A stretch of 19,948 nt of DNA from an uncultured Bacilli bacterium (GCA_934122215.1 CAKOWF010000018.1:1-19948); one strand, 5' to 3'. Numbered from the stretch's first letter, positions 1 through 8,175 are shown. The notes: a model not told the origin generated them from the sequence alone. Numbers and translations: made by a program.

Positions 1-24
1 TAATTCTTTTTCTGTATTATTCAT
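1..24 (-). CDS. 5' end of an unidentified gene, cut by the window edge
   Basis: An ATG at 24-22 on the minus strand opens a frame of eight codons (MNNTEKEL) that runs off the left edge. An AGGTG ribosome binding site at 31-35 lies 6 nt upstream, a normal spacing. It follows mraY on the same strand, after the mraY terminator, with about 60 nt between the two genes. The product cannot be recognised from eight residues. In many Bacillota the gene after mraY is another cell-wall or division gene such as murD, but nothing here tests that. Confidence 0.6.
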
Positions 25-60
25 ATAATTCACCTGATTTAATTTTATCATTTATATAGA

Positions 61-87
61 AAAAAATAAATCTTTTTTGATTTATTT
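61..87 (-). terminator. Intrinsic terminator of mraY
   Basis: A 9-bp perfect stem (64-72 with 79-87) and a 6-nt loop are followed on the minus strand by a U run (61-66). The stem is all A/T except one G-C pair, so it may be weak. The mraY stop codon (86-88) overlaps the stem. Confidence 0.6.
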
Positions 88-1078
88 ATAACCATATACC
101 ATATATAAGAGATACTAAAGAAGCAAGTAATCCTATTACCCAAAATAACTTTACAATATCCCTTTCATTCCAACCTTTTAATTCAAATGTATGATGTATT
201 GGTGTCATTGGAAATATTCTTTTTTTAGTTAACTTATAATAATATCTTTGAATTAAACAAGTAAATGTTTCTATAACAAATACTATTCCTATTACAATAA
301 GTAAAATTTCATGCCTAGTAAGAATAGCTATTGTACCTAAAGTAGCACCTAAAGTTAAAGAACCAGTATCTCCCATAAATATTTTTGCTGGATTAACATT
401 AAATATTAAAAATCCTAATATTGAACCTGATAATATAAAAGAAAACATTGCTATTTCCTTATAACCATCTAACCATCCTGTATAATAAGTAATTATTCCT
501 AAAGTTATAAAAGCAATAAATGATAATCCTCCTGCTAGTCCATCTAATCCGTCAGTAATATTAACAGCATTAGAACTAGCAATTAAAACAAACAAAATGA
601 ACAAACCATATAAAAAACCAATATCTAATTTTAAATTTAAAGCATGTATCCATAATAATGGTTCATTTCCCGATACTATAAAAAAATAGAAAAAGAAAAT
701 AGCTATAATAGTTTGAAAAAATAACTTACTATTTTCAGATAATCCTTTATTATTACCTTTAACAATAATCAATAAATCATCAATAAATCCTATTAAAGAA
801 TAACCTATAAATGTAAAAATAACAATAAATAAATTATAACTAAAATTCATTTTATCAAAAATTAAAAACAAAAATGTTACAATAATTGTAGAAATAATAA
901 AGATTAATCCCCCCATTGTAGGAGTATTTTTTTTACTTCTATGTCTATCCTCTAAATATTCACTTAAGAATTGTTTACAATGTTTCTTTTTCAATATTGG
1001 TATTATTACAATAGCAACTACTATTGATATTAAAAAACCTATTAACAAAGAAAAAATAGCACACGATAATTTGTCCAT
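86..1078 (-). CDS. mraY: Phospho-N-acetylmuramoyl-pentapeptide transferase MraY
   Basis: MraY is a membrane enzyme that moves phospho-MurNAc-pentapeptide from UDP to undecaprenyl phosphate, giving lipid I, the first membrane step of peptidoglycan synthesis. The 330-residue length is usual. Family motifs are in order: the Asp pair at about 100-101 (GFIDDLL), NAVNITDGLDGLAGG at about 170-184, FMGDTGS at 234-240 with the catalytic-type Asp 237, and PIHHTFELKGW at about 293-303. Around ten hydrophobic segments fit the polytopic fold. The ATG is preceded by AGGTGAT at a normal distance. It is divergent from rnhC with an 82-nt gap. It stands apart from murG-murB-ftsQ, although all share a strand; in most Bacillota mraY lies upstream of murG inside one division and cell-wall cluster. 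Identity is secure. Confidence 0.97.
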   Translation of the reverse strand: MDKLSCAIFSLLIGFLISIVVAIVIIPILKKKHCKQFLSEYLEDRHRSKKNTPTMGGLIFIISTIIVTFLFLIFDKMNFSYNLFIVIFTFIGYSLIGFIDDLLIIVKGNNKGLSENSKLFFQTIIAIFFFYFFIVSGNEPLLWIHALNLKLDIGFLYGLFILFVLIASSNAVNITDGLDGLAGGLSFIAFITLGIITYYTGWLDGYKEIAMFSFILSGSILGFLIFNVNPAKIFMGDTGSLTLGATLGTIAILTRHEILLIVIGIVFVIETFTCLIQRYYYKLTKKRIFPMTPIHHTFELKGWNERDIVKLFWVIGLLASLVSLIYGIWL

Positions 1079-1112
1079 ACTATCACCTATTACATTTTAT
1101 TAAAATTTCCAG

Positions 1113-1141
1113 TTTTAATTACTTAATATTTATGATAAAAT
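1113..1141 (+). promoter_or_regulatory. Probable rnhC promoter, extended -10 type
   Basis: TAAAAT at 1136-1141 carries a TG one base upstream (1133-1134), the extended -10 form. A poor -35 (TTTTAA, 1113-1118) sits 17 bp upstream. The start codon follows 19 nt after the -10. Confidence 0.45.
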
Positions 1142-1160
1142 ATTTTTAGGACGTGATTAT

Positions 1161-2099
1161 ATGACAATATCATTTAAAGTTAGTGATAAAACTAAAAAAA
1201 AATTAATAGAATTTTATGAGGAATTAAAAAGAGAAAAAACTCCTCAATATGCTGTTTTCCAAGCACAAGATGGTGATACTGTTGTGACTTTATACGAATC
1301 TGGAAAAATTGTTTTTCAAGGAAAAGATGCTGATTTAGCTAGTGATATTTGGGTAGCAACTGAAAAAATGAATAATAAAAATTTAGAAGTTAATAATAGT
1401 GAGAAAAAAGAAAAAAAAGATACAAAAAAAATAGAGGTAGATCCAATCATTTATAATTCAACTAGTATAGGTAGTGATGAAGTTGGTACTGGAGACTATT
1501 TTGGACCTATTGTTGTTACCGCAGCATATGTAAAAAAAGAAGATATTCCTTATTTAGAAGAATTAGGAGTTAAAGATTCTAAAAAATTAGATGATTCTAA
1601 AATATTAGAAGTTGTTCCTAAAATAATTAAAAAGATACCTTATTCTAGCTTAATATTAAATAATAAAGATTATAATAATACTTATGGTGAAAATTTTAAT
1701 ATGAATAAAATTAAAGCTGTTCTTCATAATAAAGTTTTAGTTGATTTAACTAATAAATATCCTAATACTGATTATGTAATAGTTGATGAATTTGCTAACA
1801 AATATGTTTATTTTAATTATTTAAAAGAAACAAATAATGTATATAGAAATATAACATTTCTAACTAAAGGAGAAACTAGAAGTTTAGCTGTAGCATGTGC
1901 TTCTATGATAAGTAGATATATATTTATTAATGAATTTAATAAATTAAGTAAAAGTATTGATATGACATTACCAAAAGGTGCTTCTAACTTAGTAGATAAT
2001 GTAGGTATAGAAATAGTTAAAAAATATGGCTTTGATAAATTAAAAGAAATAGCTAAATTAAACTTTAAAAACACTGATAAAATTAAAGAAAATTTATAA
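1161..2099 (+). CDS. rnhC: Ribonuclease HIII
   Basis: RNase HIII cuts the RNA strand of RNA-DNA hybrids in the cytosol, removing R-loops and primers. The 312 residues show the expected two parts. An N-terminal substrate-binding (TBP-like) domain spans about 1-70. A Lys-rich linker follows at about 74-92, then the catalytic domain. The signature SIGSDEVGTGDYFGP is at 102-115 with acidic residues Asp106 and Glu107. KDSKKLDD is at 138-145, VDEF with Asp209 at 208-211, and ASMISRY near 247-253. The TBP-like domain and the GSDEVGTGDYFGP form separate HIII from HII. AGGACGTG lies upstream of the ATG. It points against the cell-wall genes on both sides, separating mraY from ftsQ. The neighbours share no pathway with it, so it may simply sit between two split parts of an older cluster. 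Confidence 0.95.
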   Translation: MTISFKVSDKTKKKLIEFYEELKREKTPQYAVFQAQDGDTVVTLYESGKIVFQGKDADLASDIWVATEKMNNKNLEVNNSEKKEKKDTKKIEVDPIIYNSTSIGSDEVGTGDYFGPIVVTAAYVKKEDIPYLEELGVKDSKKLDDSKILEVVPKIIKKIPYSSLILNNKDYNNTYGENFNMNKIKAVLHNKVLVDLTNKYPNTDYVIVDEFANKYVYFNYLKETNNVYRNITFLTKGETRSLAVACASMISRYIFINEFNKLSKSIDMTLPKGASNLVDNVGIEIVKKYGFDKLKEIAKLNFKNTDKIKENL

Positions 2100-2122
2100 G
2101 AATCAAAAAGATTCTTTTTTTA
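2098..2122 (+). terminator. Intrinsic terminator of rnhC
   Basis: A 7-bp stem AAGAATC/GATTCTT (2098-2104 with 2110-2116) has a 5-nt A loop and runs into a T tract (2115-2121). The last two bases of the rnhC stop codon are in the stem. Confidence 0.8.
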
Positions 2123-2146
2123 ATATTTTAATTAAAAAATTATTGT

Positions 2147-2182
2147 AAAAAAAACATCCTAGCGCCACAGGGGCATTAGGAT
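2147..2182 (-). terminator. GC-rich intrinsic terminator after murG-murB-ftsQ
   Basis: ATCCTA (2156-2161) pairs with TAGGAT (2177-2182). Inside, GCGCC and GGGGC pair further with one mismatch and a small bulge. On the minus strand the hairpin is followed by G and eight T (2147-2154). Fifteen of its 27 bases are G or C, far above the surroundings. It lies about 40 nt past the ftsQ stop and is the likely end of the three-gene transcript. Confidence 0.85.
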
Positions 2183-2220
2183 TCTAACCAGAAACAATTA
2201 AGTATGTTCTTTTTTATTAT

Positions 2221-2982
2221 TTACATTATTTTAAAATATTCTCCACTATCTAAATATAATATCCCATTCTTATGACCATATTTACTTATAATATCTAAAT
2301 AAATTGAAACATAACTATTCATTTTATCAAAATAAGCTAATGTTAAATAAACAAAATTTCCATCATTCATTGTAAGCAAAAATCTTTCACTATCAACATT
2401 ATTAGGGTCATATTTAATTTCAGATATTCTATTAATTACATTAATATCTAATTTCAATAATTTTGTTTTAAATTCATCTGAAATAGTATCTGGAACATAA
2501 TTAACAAGAATTGGAGTAGCATATACTTTATCATCTTCTCTTTTATCTTGGAATACAGTTTTATTAGTATTACTATCATAATATACTGGATAATTATCTT
2601 CTATAGTAATATCTATTCTTCTATAAGATTTTTTAACCTTTGCTTTTTTTATAAATATATTTTTTTCTAATGCTTTTTCTATACTACTGCTTGTTTGATA
2701 AAATATTGGAGGATAATCTTCCAAAGAAGCTAATTCAATTATCTCATAATCAGATAATATATTGTTATTTATAATATATATATTTTTAATTTTTAAATTA
2801 ATAAAAGAAAATATAAGGTAACCAATCAAAAATAATATAATAAGAAATAATAAAACTCTACCATAACGAATTTTTCTTACTTTAACTTTTTCTTTTACTA
2901 TTTTTTTACTGTTTTTGATATTTTTTTTACTATTTTTGATATTTTTTTTATTATTAATTTTGATTGCCTTTTTTTTCTTCAT
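2221..2982 (-). CDS. ftsQ: Cell division protein FtsQ/DivIB
   Basis: This is a bitopic membrane protein of the divisome; in Bacillota DivIB works with FtsL and DivIC to control septal wall synthesis. The 253 residues have a very basic, Lys/Asn-rich cytoplasmic tail (about 1-40), one membrane segment (about 44-64, LLFLIILFLIGYLIF), a POTRA-type domain (about 66-135) and the FtsQ/DivIB beta domain to the end. The short extracellular C-terminal tail agrees with family variation. AGGAG precedes the ATG and shares bases with the murB stop TAG, leaving 9 nt between the genes, which suggests translational coupling. The tail contains a tandem 7-residue repeat (KNIKNSK twice), annotated separately. 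Sequence conservation is low in this family, so the call rests on architecture plus the murG-murB context. Confidence 0.88.
   Translation of the reverse strand: MKKKKAIKINNKKNIKNSKKNIKNSKKIVKEKVKVRKIRYGRVLLFLIILFLIGYLIFSFINLKIKNIYIINNNILSDYEIIELASLEDYPPIFYQTSSSIEKALEKNIFIKKAKVKKSYRRIDITIEDNYPVYYDSNTNKTVFQDKREDDKVYATPILVNYVPDTISDEFKTKLLKLDINVINRISEIKYDPNNVDSERFLLTMNDGNFVYLTLAYFDKMNSYVSIYLDIISKYGHKNGILYLDSGEYFKIM
2905..2946 (-). repeat. 21-bp tandem repeat inside ftsQ
   Basis: Two adjacent 21-bp units (2926-2946 and 2905-2925) differ at a single base. Each encodes KNIKNSK (residues 13-19 and 20-26). The reading frame is kept, and the change is confined to the cytoplasmic tail. Confidence 0.85.
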
Positions 2983-2991
2983 ATATAACTC

Positions 2992-3849
2992 CTATTCAAC
3001 TATTTCTTGTTCTAATACTAAATCAATACCATATTCTTCCTTTACTTTTTCTTGTATTTTATTTATTAATTTTATAATATCTCTACCTTTAGCTCTACCT
3101 GTATTTACTATAAAATTGGCATGTTTTTCACTAACTTTTGCTCCACCTGATCTTTTTCCCTTAAAACCTAATTCTTCAATTAATTTACCTGCATAATTTC
3201 CCTCAGGATTTCTAAATACACTACCAGCTGATGGATAATCAAGAGGTTGACTTTCCAACCTTCTTTTTCTTCTATCAGTAACCAGCTCAATTATTTCTTT
3301 CTTATTACCTTTTTTTAATTTCAATTTTGCCTCTAATATTATATATCCAGGATGATCCTTAAAAAAAGATGTTCTGTAGTGATAATTCAAATCACTATTA
3401 TATAAAGTTTTTATTTCAAGTGATGGTGTTAAAACTTTAACATAAGTTACAATATAACCCATATCACTATTATAAGCTCCTGAATTATTAAAACAAGCTC
3501 CACCTACTGTTCCTGGAATTCCAGTTGCGAATTCTAAACCTGATAATCCCATTTTACAAGCTTGAACAGCTAATTTTTGCAAACCATATCCAGCACCAAC
3601 TATTACATTTGTATCATCAAATGTTAAATTGTTAAATGAATCTAATTTAATTAATACACCCATATAGTTTCCATCAAATATTAAATTTGATCCTCCACCA
3701 ATAACTTTGTATTTTAAATTATCTTCTCTTAAATCTTTAATTATCTCAATTAACTCTTCTACATTATCTGGATAAATTAGTTGTTTTGTTACTCCATCTA
3801 ATTTATAACTAGTTAACTTTTTTAAAGATATATTACCGTACTTTCTCAT
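2992..3849 (-). CDS. murB: UDP-N-acetylenolpyruvoylglucosamine reductase MurB
   Basis: MurB is a cytosolic FAD enzyme that reduces UDP-GlcNAc-enolpyruvate to UDP-MurNAc with NADPH, the second committed step of peptidoglycan precursor synthesis. The 285-residue protein shows the FAD loop VIGGGSN (49-55), EFATGIPGTVGGACFNNSGAY (about 106-126) and YRTSFF (158-163). PSAGSVFRNP (206-215) holds the catalytic-type Ser210, GFKGKRSGGAKVSEKHANFI lies at about 228-247, and a conserved Glu sits close to the C-terminus. The form without the long extra insertion of the E. coli enzyme, and the length, fit the short type II MurB of Bacillota. Its ATG overlaps the murG stop as ATGA, so the two are very likely translationally coupled. 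Confidence 0.97.
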   Translation of the reverse strand: MRKYGNISLKKLTSYKLDGVTKQLIYPDNVEELIEIIKDLREDNLKYKVIGGGSNLIFDGNYMGVLIKLDSFNNLTFDDTNVIVGAGYGLQKLAVQACKMGLSGLEFATGIPGTVGGACFNNSGAYNSDMGYIVTYVKVLTPSLEIKTLYNSDLNYHYRTSFFKDHPGYIILEAKLKLKKGNKKEIIELVTDRRKRRLESQPLDYPSAGSVFRNPEGNYAGKLIEELGFKGKRSGGAKVSEKHANFIVNTGRAKGRDIIKLINKIQEKVKEEYGIDLVLEQEIVE

Positions 3850-4919
3850 TTAATCATTCCTTTTAATACATTATAAATTCTATCAGCACTATCAGTTATT
3901 GCTAATTTTTTTAAATTTTCTTTTATATCTTTATATAATTCTTTGTTATTTATTAATTCATCTATTTGTTCTACTAATAATTTACCATTTAAATTTTTTT
4001 CTTCTATTAACAAAGCAGCCTTTTTTTCTACTAAAGCAATAGCATTTTTATATTGATGATTATTTGGTAAATATGGACTTGGTATTAATATTGAAGGTAT
4101 TTGTAAAGCCATTATTTCACTTAAAGTTGATGCTCCAGCTCTTGATACAATAACATCTACATTTTTCATAAATCCACTTAAATTTTCTATATATGGTACT
4201 ACTTTTACATTTTTTGACAATTTAATATTTTCAAATTCATTATAACTATTGTTACCAGTTACAAAGATAACTTCATATGTTTTTTCAGAAAATAAATTCA
4301 TTGTTTTTTTCATCATATTGGTTATTTTTTCTGATCCTAAAGAGCCCATTACTATTAATACTAATTTTTTATTTGTTAAACCATATTTACTTTTTGGAAC
4401 AATTTCTTTTTTTATAGCATCTTCACTACAAGGATTTCCTGTATATATAGTTTTATATTCTGGAAATTCTTTTATTGATGATTTAAATGACACACCTATC
4501 TTATCAGCATATTTTGATAAAAATAAATTAGCTTTTCCTGGTACACTATTTTGTTCGTGAATAAAAGTTGGATATCCTAGTTTTTTAGCACTATAAATAA
4601 CAGCACCTGTTACATATCCACCTACTCCAATTACTACATCAGGTTTAAATTCTTTTATTAATTTTTTACACTTTTTTATTGAATTATAAAAACATTTTAA
4701 AGTTTTAAAATTTTTTAATATATTTTTTCTGTTTATTCCATATATTTCTATTGTTTCAAAAGGAATATTATATTTAGGTATTATATCTTTTTCCATTCTA
4801 TTATGAGTTCCTATATATAAAAATTCACTATCTGGTTCTAATTCTTTAATTTTATTAATAATAGCTAAAGCAGGATATATATGTCCACCTGTTCCACCAG
4901 CACTTATTATAACTCTCAT
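3846..4919 (-). CDS. murG: MurG, lipid II-forming GlcNAc transferase
   Basis: MurG adds GlcNAc from UDP-GlcNAc to lipid I at the inner face of the membrane, giving lipid II, so it acts directly after MraY. The 357 residues have the two-domain GT-B (GT28) layout. The N-terminal glycine loop SAGGTGGHIYPALAI spans 6-20. VVIGVGGYVTG and FIHEQNSVPGKAN mark the acceptor domain. The C-terminal donor domain has VMGSLGSEK, SRAGASTLSEIMALQIPSIL and PYLPNNHQYKNA. The ATG follows AGGTGA closely. It is the first gene of the murG-murB-ftsQ unit and has its own promoter about 20 nt upstream. It ends in TGA, evidence that TGA is not reassigned here. Confidence 0.97.
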   Translation of the reverse strand: MRVIISAGGTGGHIYPALAIINKIKELEPDSEFLYIGTHNRMEKDIIPKYNIPFETIEIYGINRKNILKNFKTLKCFYNSIKKCKKLIKEFKPDVVIGVGGYVTGAVIYSAKKLGYPTFIHEQNSVPGKANLFLSKYADKIGVSFKSSIKEFPEYKTIYTGNPCSEDAIKKEIVPKSKYGLTNKKLVLIVMGSLGSEKITNMMKKTMNLFSEKTYEVIFVTGNNSYNEFENIKLSKNVKVVPYIENLSGFMKNVDVIVSRAGASTLSEIMALQIPSILIPSPYLPNNHQYKNAIALVEKKAALLIEEKNLNGKLLVEQIDELINNKELYKDIKENLKKLAITDSADRIYNVLKGMIK

Positions 4920-4941
4920 ATCTTCACCTAGTTTCTAATTA

Positions 4942-4950
4942 ATTATACCA
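4942..4950 (-). promoter_or_regulatory. Extended -10 promoter of murG-murB-ftsQ
   Basis: On the minus strand TGGTATAAT (4950-4942) is a perfect extended -10. No convincing -35 is seen 17 bp upstream, as is common for this class. The murG start codon is 23 bases further on. Confidence 0.7.
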
Positions 4951-4978
4951 TATTATATGTATATTTGCTAGATTTTAG

Positions 4979-5003
4979 AAAAAAGAGATGTTATTTAACA
5001 TCT
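4979..5003 (-). terminator. Intrinsic terminator of the surface-protein operon
   Basis: AGATGTT (4986-4992) pairs perfectly with AACATCT (4997-5003) around a 4-nt loop, and on the minus strand a T run (4979-4984) follows. The stop codon of the 425-residue gene (4991-4993) lies inside the hairpin. It separates this operon from the murG promoter. Confidence 0.85.
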
Positions 5004-6268
5004 ACTTTCTCTACTTTTATTTCATTTGTTTCAATTTTTTTATTCTTTTTTTCTTTTTTTGAACTTTTCTTAAATACTACTATTAATGTTGTAATTAATA
5101 ATATAAAAGAAAATCCAAGTAATCCTATAATTATATATATCATATATTCTATTTTTTCATTTAGTTTACTTATTTCTTCGGTATTATATATTTGAATAGT
5201 ATTTTCATTACTATCATATATATAGTAATTTTTATTACCAGTTTCTACATTCATACCATATATTAATGAGTATGAACTATTTGGGCTTATTTTATATGCA
5301 TTTATATTTTCATCATTGTATACAAATATTCCTTTTTCATACAAATCAGGTACACTTGGCATATCTAATAAGCATATTTTTAACTGGTTGAATGTTAATT
5401 CTTTATAAGGTTTATATACTCCATTATCATAAATATAAAAAGCTTGTTTTCCTTCACTATTTTTTAATGCCACTAAAGTATATTTTGTTATTTCTGAATA
5501 ATATGCTGGGACTTCCTCATTATTTATTGTAACACTTGTTTCAGTATAATTTTCTGGTGGTGTTATTAATGATTTTTTTCTAACTACTGTATATTTTTCT
5601 TCACCCATATCAACCTCTATAGGATTATATTCTTCTACCTTAGCATTTATTACATAAGTTTTTGATGTTCCATTTTCAGCTGTTACATTAATTTCTATTC
5701 TATTATCACCATCAGTTACTTCTCTAACACCATTACCCGTTACTGTAGCACCACCATGATTTGGAGTAGCTACTACATTTATACTTGTTGTATCAGGTGC
5801 GATAGTAGCACTATATTCTAAATTATCTTTATTAAATTCTGGTGTTAAAGTATAACCTTCTATTCCTAGACTTGATAAATTATTATCTGTTGATAATACA
5901 ATGATTGGTTTATTTTTTACATTGATTGTTACTGATTTACTTGTTGTATAAGAGCCATTATTATCAAAATCTCCCATATTTGTTGGTGTTACAGTTACAT
6001 TAACTGTACCAGCACTATTAGCTCTAAATGTAAAAACTTTTGTTTCATTTTCAATCCACATACCACTTGCTCCACCTGATAATATGCTTCCATTTGATGA
6101 AGTTAACGATATAGTACCAGCCACATTAGTAGCTTTTACTGATATAATTACACTATTTCCAACTATTACCGAATTTGTACTTGCTGATATAGATAAACTA
6201 CCTGCTTCAACATTTAAAGGTAAAATTATAAACATTATTAATGATAAAAAACTAATTATTTTTTTCAT
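4991..6268 (-). CDS. Secreted beta-sandwich protein with a C-terminal membrane anchor
   Basis: No exact family is recognised for the whole 425 residues, but the parts are clear. A signal peptide (1-22) ends at VEA. An Ig/BIG-like beta domain (about 24-118) begins SLSISASTNSVIVGNSV. A cadherin-like beta-sandwich domain spans about 122-213 (SSLGIEGYTLTPEFNKDNLEY, then GTSKTYVINAKV near its end). A Tyr-rich stretch (about 220-365) is of unknown fold. A single membrane helix (about 375-399) is followed by a Lys-rich cytoplasmic tail. The predicted topology is extracellular N-terminus with a C-terminal anchor and no sortase motif. It lies 8 nt after the 623-residue dockerin-bearing hydrolase with AGGAGG before its ATG, so the two are co-transcribed. 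The N-terminal domain might act as a cohesin-like receptor for that dockerin, but I see no diagnostic cohesin motif. Confidence 0.8.
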   Translation of the reverse strand: MKKIISFLSLIMFIILPLNVEAGSLSISASTNSVIVGNSVIISVKATNVAGTISLTSSNGSILSGGASGMWIENETKVFTFRANSAGTVNVTVTPTNMGDFDNNGSYTTSKSVTINVKNKPIIVLSTDNNLSSLGIEGYTLTPEFNKDNLEYSATIAPDTTSINVVATPNHGGATVTGNGVREVTDGDNRIEINVTAENGTSKTYVINAKVEEYNPIEVDMGEEKYTVVRKKSLITPPENYTETSVTINNEEVPAYYSEITKYTLVALKNSEGKQAFYIYDNGVYKPYKELTFNQLKICLLDMPSVPDLYEKGIFVYNDENINAYKISPNSSYSLIYGMNVETGNKNYYIYDSNENTIQIYNTEEISKLNEKIEYMIYIIIGLLGFSFILLITTLIVVFKKSSKKEKKNKKIETNEIKVEKVDVK

Positions 6269-6276
6269 ACTTCCTC

Positions 6277-8148
6277 CTATTTTAAAGAACTATTATTCCC
6301 TAATATATAATTTTTAATATTTACATAGTCTACTGCTGATATAGTTCCATCATTATTAACATCGGCTGCTAACTTATATGAACCACTTAGTTCACTTGAA
6401 GACATAATGTAATTTTTTATTTTTACATAATCTACTGCTGATACTAATCCATCTCCATTAACATCTCCATATATAACTATTCTAAATGATTTTGTTTCAG
6501 TACCATTAGATATATTTACTATATCACCTGTCCCTAAAACAGTAGAATCTTTTTTTTCTATAGTTTTATTGTTACTATCTACACTTGTAATTTTAACAGT
6601 TACTTTTTCATTATTATTTTTTAATTTTGATATTAATGCTCCTGCAGATGTACCTATTTTGATATTAGATATATAATCATTACTATACTTGTATCCAGCT
6701 TGATTTATTATGTCAACTATTTTAGATTGTTGTTCTTCATTTTCTTTTTTAGCATCATCTTCAATTTTTGTTTGTGTATCTTTATCTACTGATGTTGGTA
6801 GTGGTGAAGCACTATCTGGCATATTATTATATACTGGTATAATAAATTCTATTTGATTATCTAATAATCCATCTATTTTAGAATATGCATTATAAGTTGC
6901 TACACCCTCTTGTTTTGGTGCTAAAACGTTAGTCATATATTGATTTGAATAATTACCAAAAATATTACTTGTTACATTAAATTTTTTAAAATACATTGTA
7001 TTTTGTTTTTGGTTAATATAACCCCTAGCTATTTCAGAGGCTCCCTCTTTTATAGATTTTTCTATTGTATCCCAATTTCTTTTTGATGCATATTTAATTG
7101 CACATTCAACAGGATTTTTACAAGATGAATTTGCACCTAAATTGTATACATTATAATATGATATATCATTAATTTTACCAGTTCCATTTGCTGAACCACT
7201 TAATTTTCCATTCCCTAATACTATTTCTTGTCTTGAAGAAGCTGCTAGTGAAATAGGACTTATACTATTTCCATTATACGTTGCTGCATCTATATATGTA
7301 CTAGCATATTTATATAAATCTGTATTTTTAAGTACATTTTGTACTACTTCTAATGTTTGATATTTAGAATTGTAACTTAAATTTTCAAACATAAATATTT
7401 CTTTTTCTACTAAGAAATTTCTAGGATCAAGGTAATAAGCTACTGTACTACTATTAGCAGCATACCAGTTACTTCCTTCCCTTACAATATATGTTTTATT
7501 TATTGGATCATATGAACCATTATCTAATGATATATATTGTTTTTGAGAATCCATGTTAGTAATTTGTATATAACTAATACCAACTACACTTTCATTTTTT
7601 ACTACTTCTTTCCAATCTAAATTTGTTTTATATGCAGTAAATACCCAATTTGGATGTGCTTCCTTTAATACTGTTAATTTTTCAAAATAGCTTTCAGGAA
7701 ATCCAGCCTTTGTAAATTCATCTTTATATTTTGATACATCTATATTAGCTTTTACGTTATCAGCACATACATAACCAGTTTGTGTTTCACCTTTTATATC
7801 TTTTGCATTTATTTTATAAAAACCTGTTTTACAACTATCTATAGTTGATACAATAATCTCATCATAATTTAGTATTTCTATTTCTTCTGCACTATCTATA
7901 CAATGAAGTCTTCCTGGAGCTCCATAATCAGTGCTTGCTTTTCCATTTACTTTTACCAAGCAAGAATCTAAAGTTATATTTGGTCTACTTGTAAATAAAG
8001 TATTTGCTTTTATTACATAACCTTTTATATTTTTTGTTATTTCTACTTTTGTCTCTGTCTTTGATTCTTGTTTTTCTACAGCACTTACGTTATAAGGTAA
8101 TAATAAAAAGCATATAGTTATTAATAATAAGCTAATATATCTTTTCAC
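6277..8148 (-). CDS. Secreted endo-beta-N-acetylglucosaminidase with SH3-like and dockerin domains
   Basis: This is probably a cell-wall hydrolase that cleaves the glycan strand of peptidoglycan outside the cell. Order in 623 residues: signal peptide (1-23, ending VSA); an SH3-like region (about 43-135) with four cysteines; and a glucosaminidase domain (about 150-415). That domain carries AYYLDPRNFLVEKEIFMFE, SLAASSRQE with Glu308 as the likely catalytic acid, NVYNLGA and ARGYINQKQNTMYF. A linker and a small beta module (about 478-559) come next, then a type I dockerin (561-620). Both dockerin loops are intact (DVNGDG at 562, DVNNDG at 596), each followed by S-A-V-D-Y-V. The start codon is GTG (8148-8146), chosen because GGTGGTGG lies just upstream and the signal peptide follows at once. 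It is the first gene of a two-gene operon with a strong promoter. The glucosaminidase family match is confident; the exact GH subfamily is less so. Confidence 0.88.
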   Translation of the reverse strand: MKRYISLLLITICFLLLPYNVSAVEKQESKTETKVEITKNIKGYVIKANTLFTSRPNITLDSCLVKVNGKASTDYGAPGRLHCIDSAEEIEILNYDEIIVSTIDSCKTGFYKINAKDIKGETQTGYVCADNVKANIDVSKYKDEFTKAGFPESYFEKLTVLKEAHPNWVFTAYKTNLDWKEVVKNESVVGISYIQITNMDSQKQYISLDNGSYDPINKTYIVREGSNWYAANSSTVAYYLDPRNFLVEKEIFMFENLSYNSKYQTLEVVQNVLKNTDLYKYASTYIDAATYNGNSISPISLAASSRQEIVLGNGKLSGSANGTGKINDISYYNVYNLGANSSCKNPVECAIKYASKRNWDTIEKSIKEGASEIARGYINQKQNTMYFKKFNVTSNIFGNYSNQYMTNVLAPKQEGVATYNAYSKIDGLLDNQIEFIIPVYNNMPDSASPLPTSVDKDTQTKIEDDAKKENEEQQSKIVDIINQAGYKYSNDYISNIKIGTSAGALISKLKNNNEKVTVKITSVDSNNKTIEKKDSTVLGTGDIVNISNGTETKSFRIVIYGDVNGDGLVSAVDYVKIKNYIMSSSELSGSYKLAADVNNDGTISAVDYVNIKNYILGNNSSLK

Positions 8149-8175
8149 ATTACCACCACCTTATCATACATATTA

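Noticed and set aside
1817..2074. Minus-strand open frame within rnhC
   Set aside because: Overlaps a conserved gene fully, has no ribosome binding site and shows no protein-like pattern; the same holds for the other antisense frames inside known genes.
3846..3848. Mycoplasma-type code (TGA as Trp)
   Set aside because: murG ends in TGA as ATGA overlapping the murB start, and Trp is encoded by TGG throughout; no reading frame needs TGA as sense.
4965..5195. Plus-strand open frame with hydrophobic residues opposite the 425-residue gene
   Set aside because: Its hydrophobic look comes from the antisense of Lys- and Ile-rich codons of the real gene; it also crosses the terminator.
6277..8148. 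Cellulosome component
   Set aside because: The dockerin alone does not show this; the catalytic domain is a peptidoglycan glucosaminidase and no plant-polysaccharide enzyme or scaffold is present in the window.
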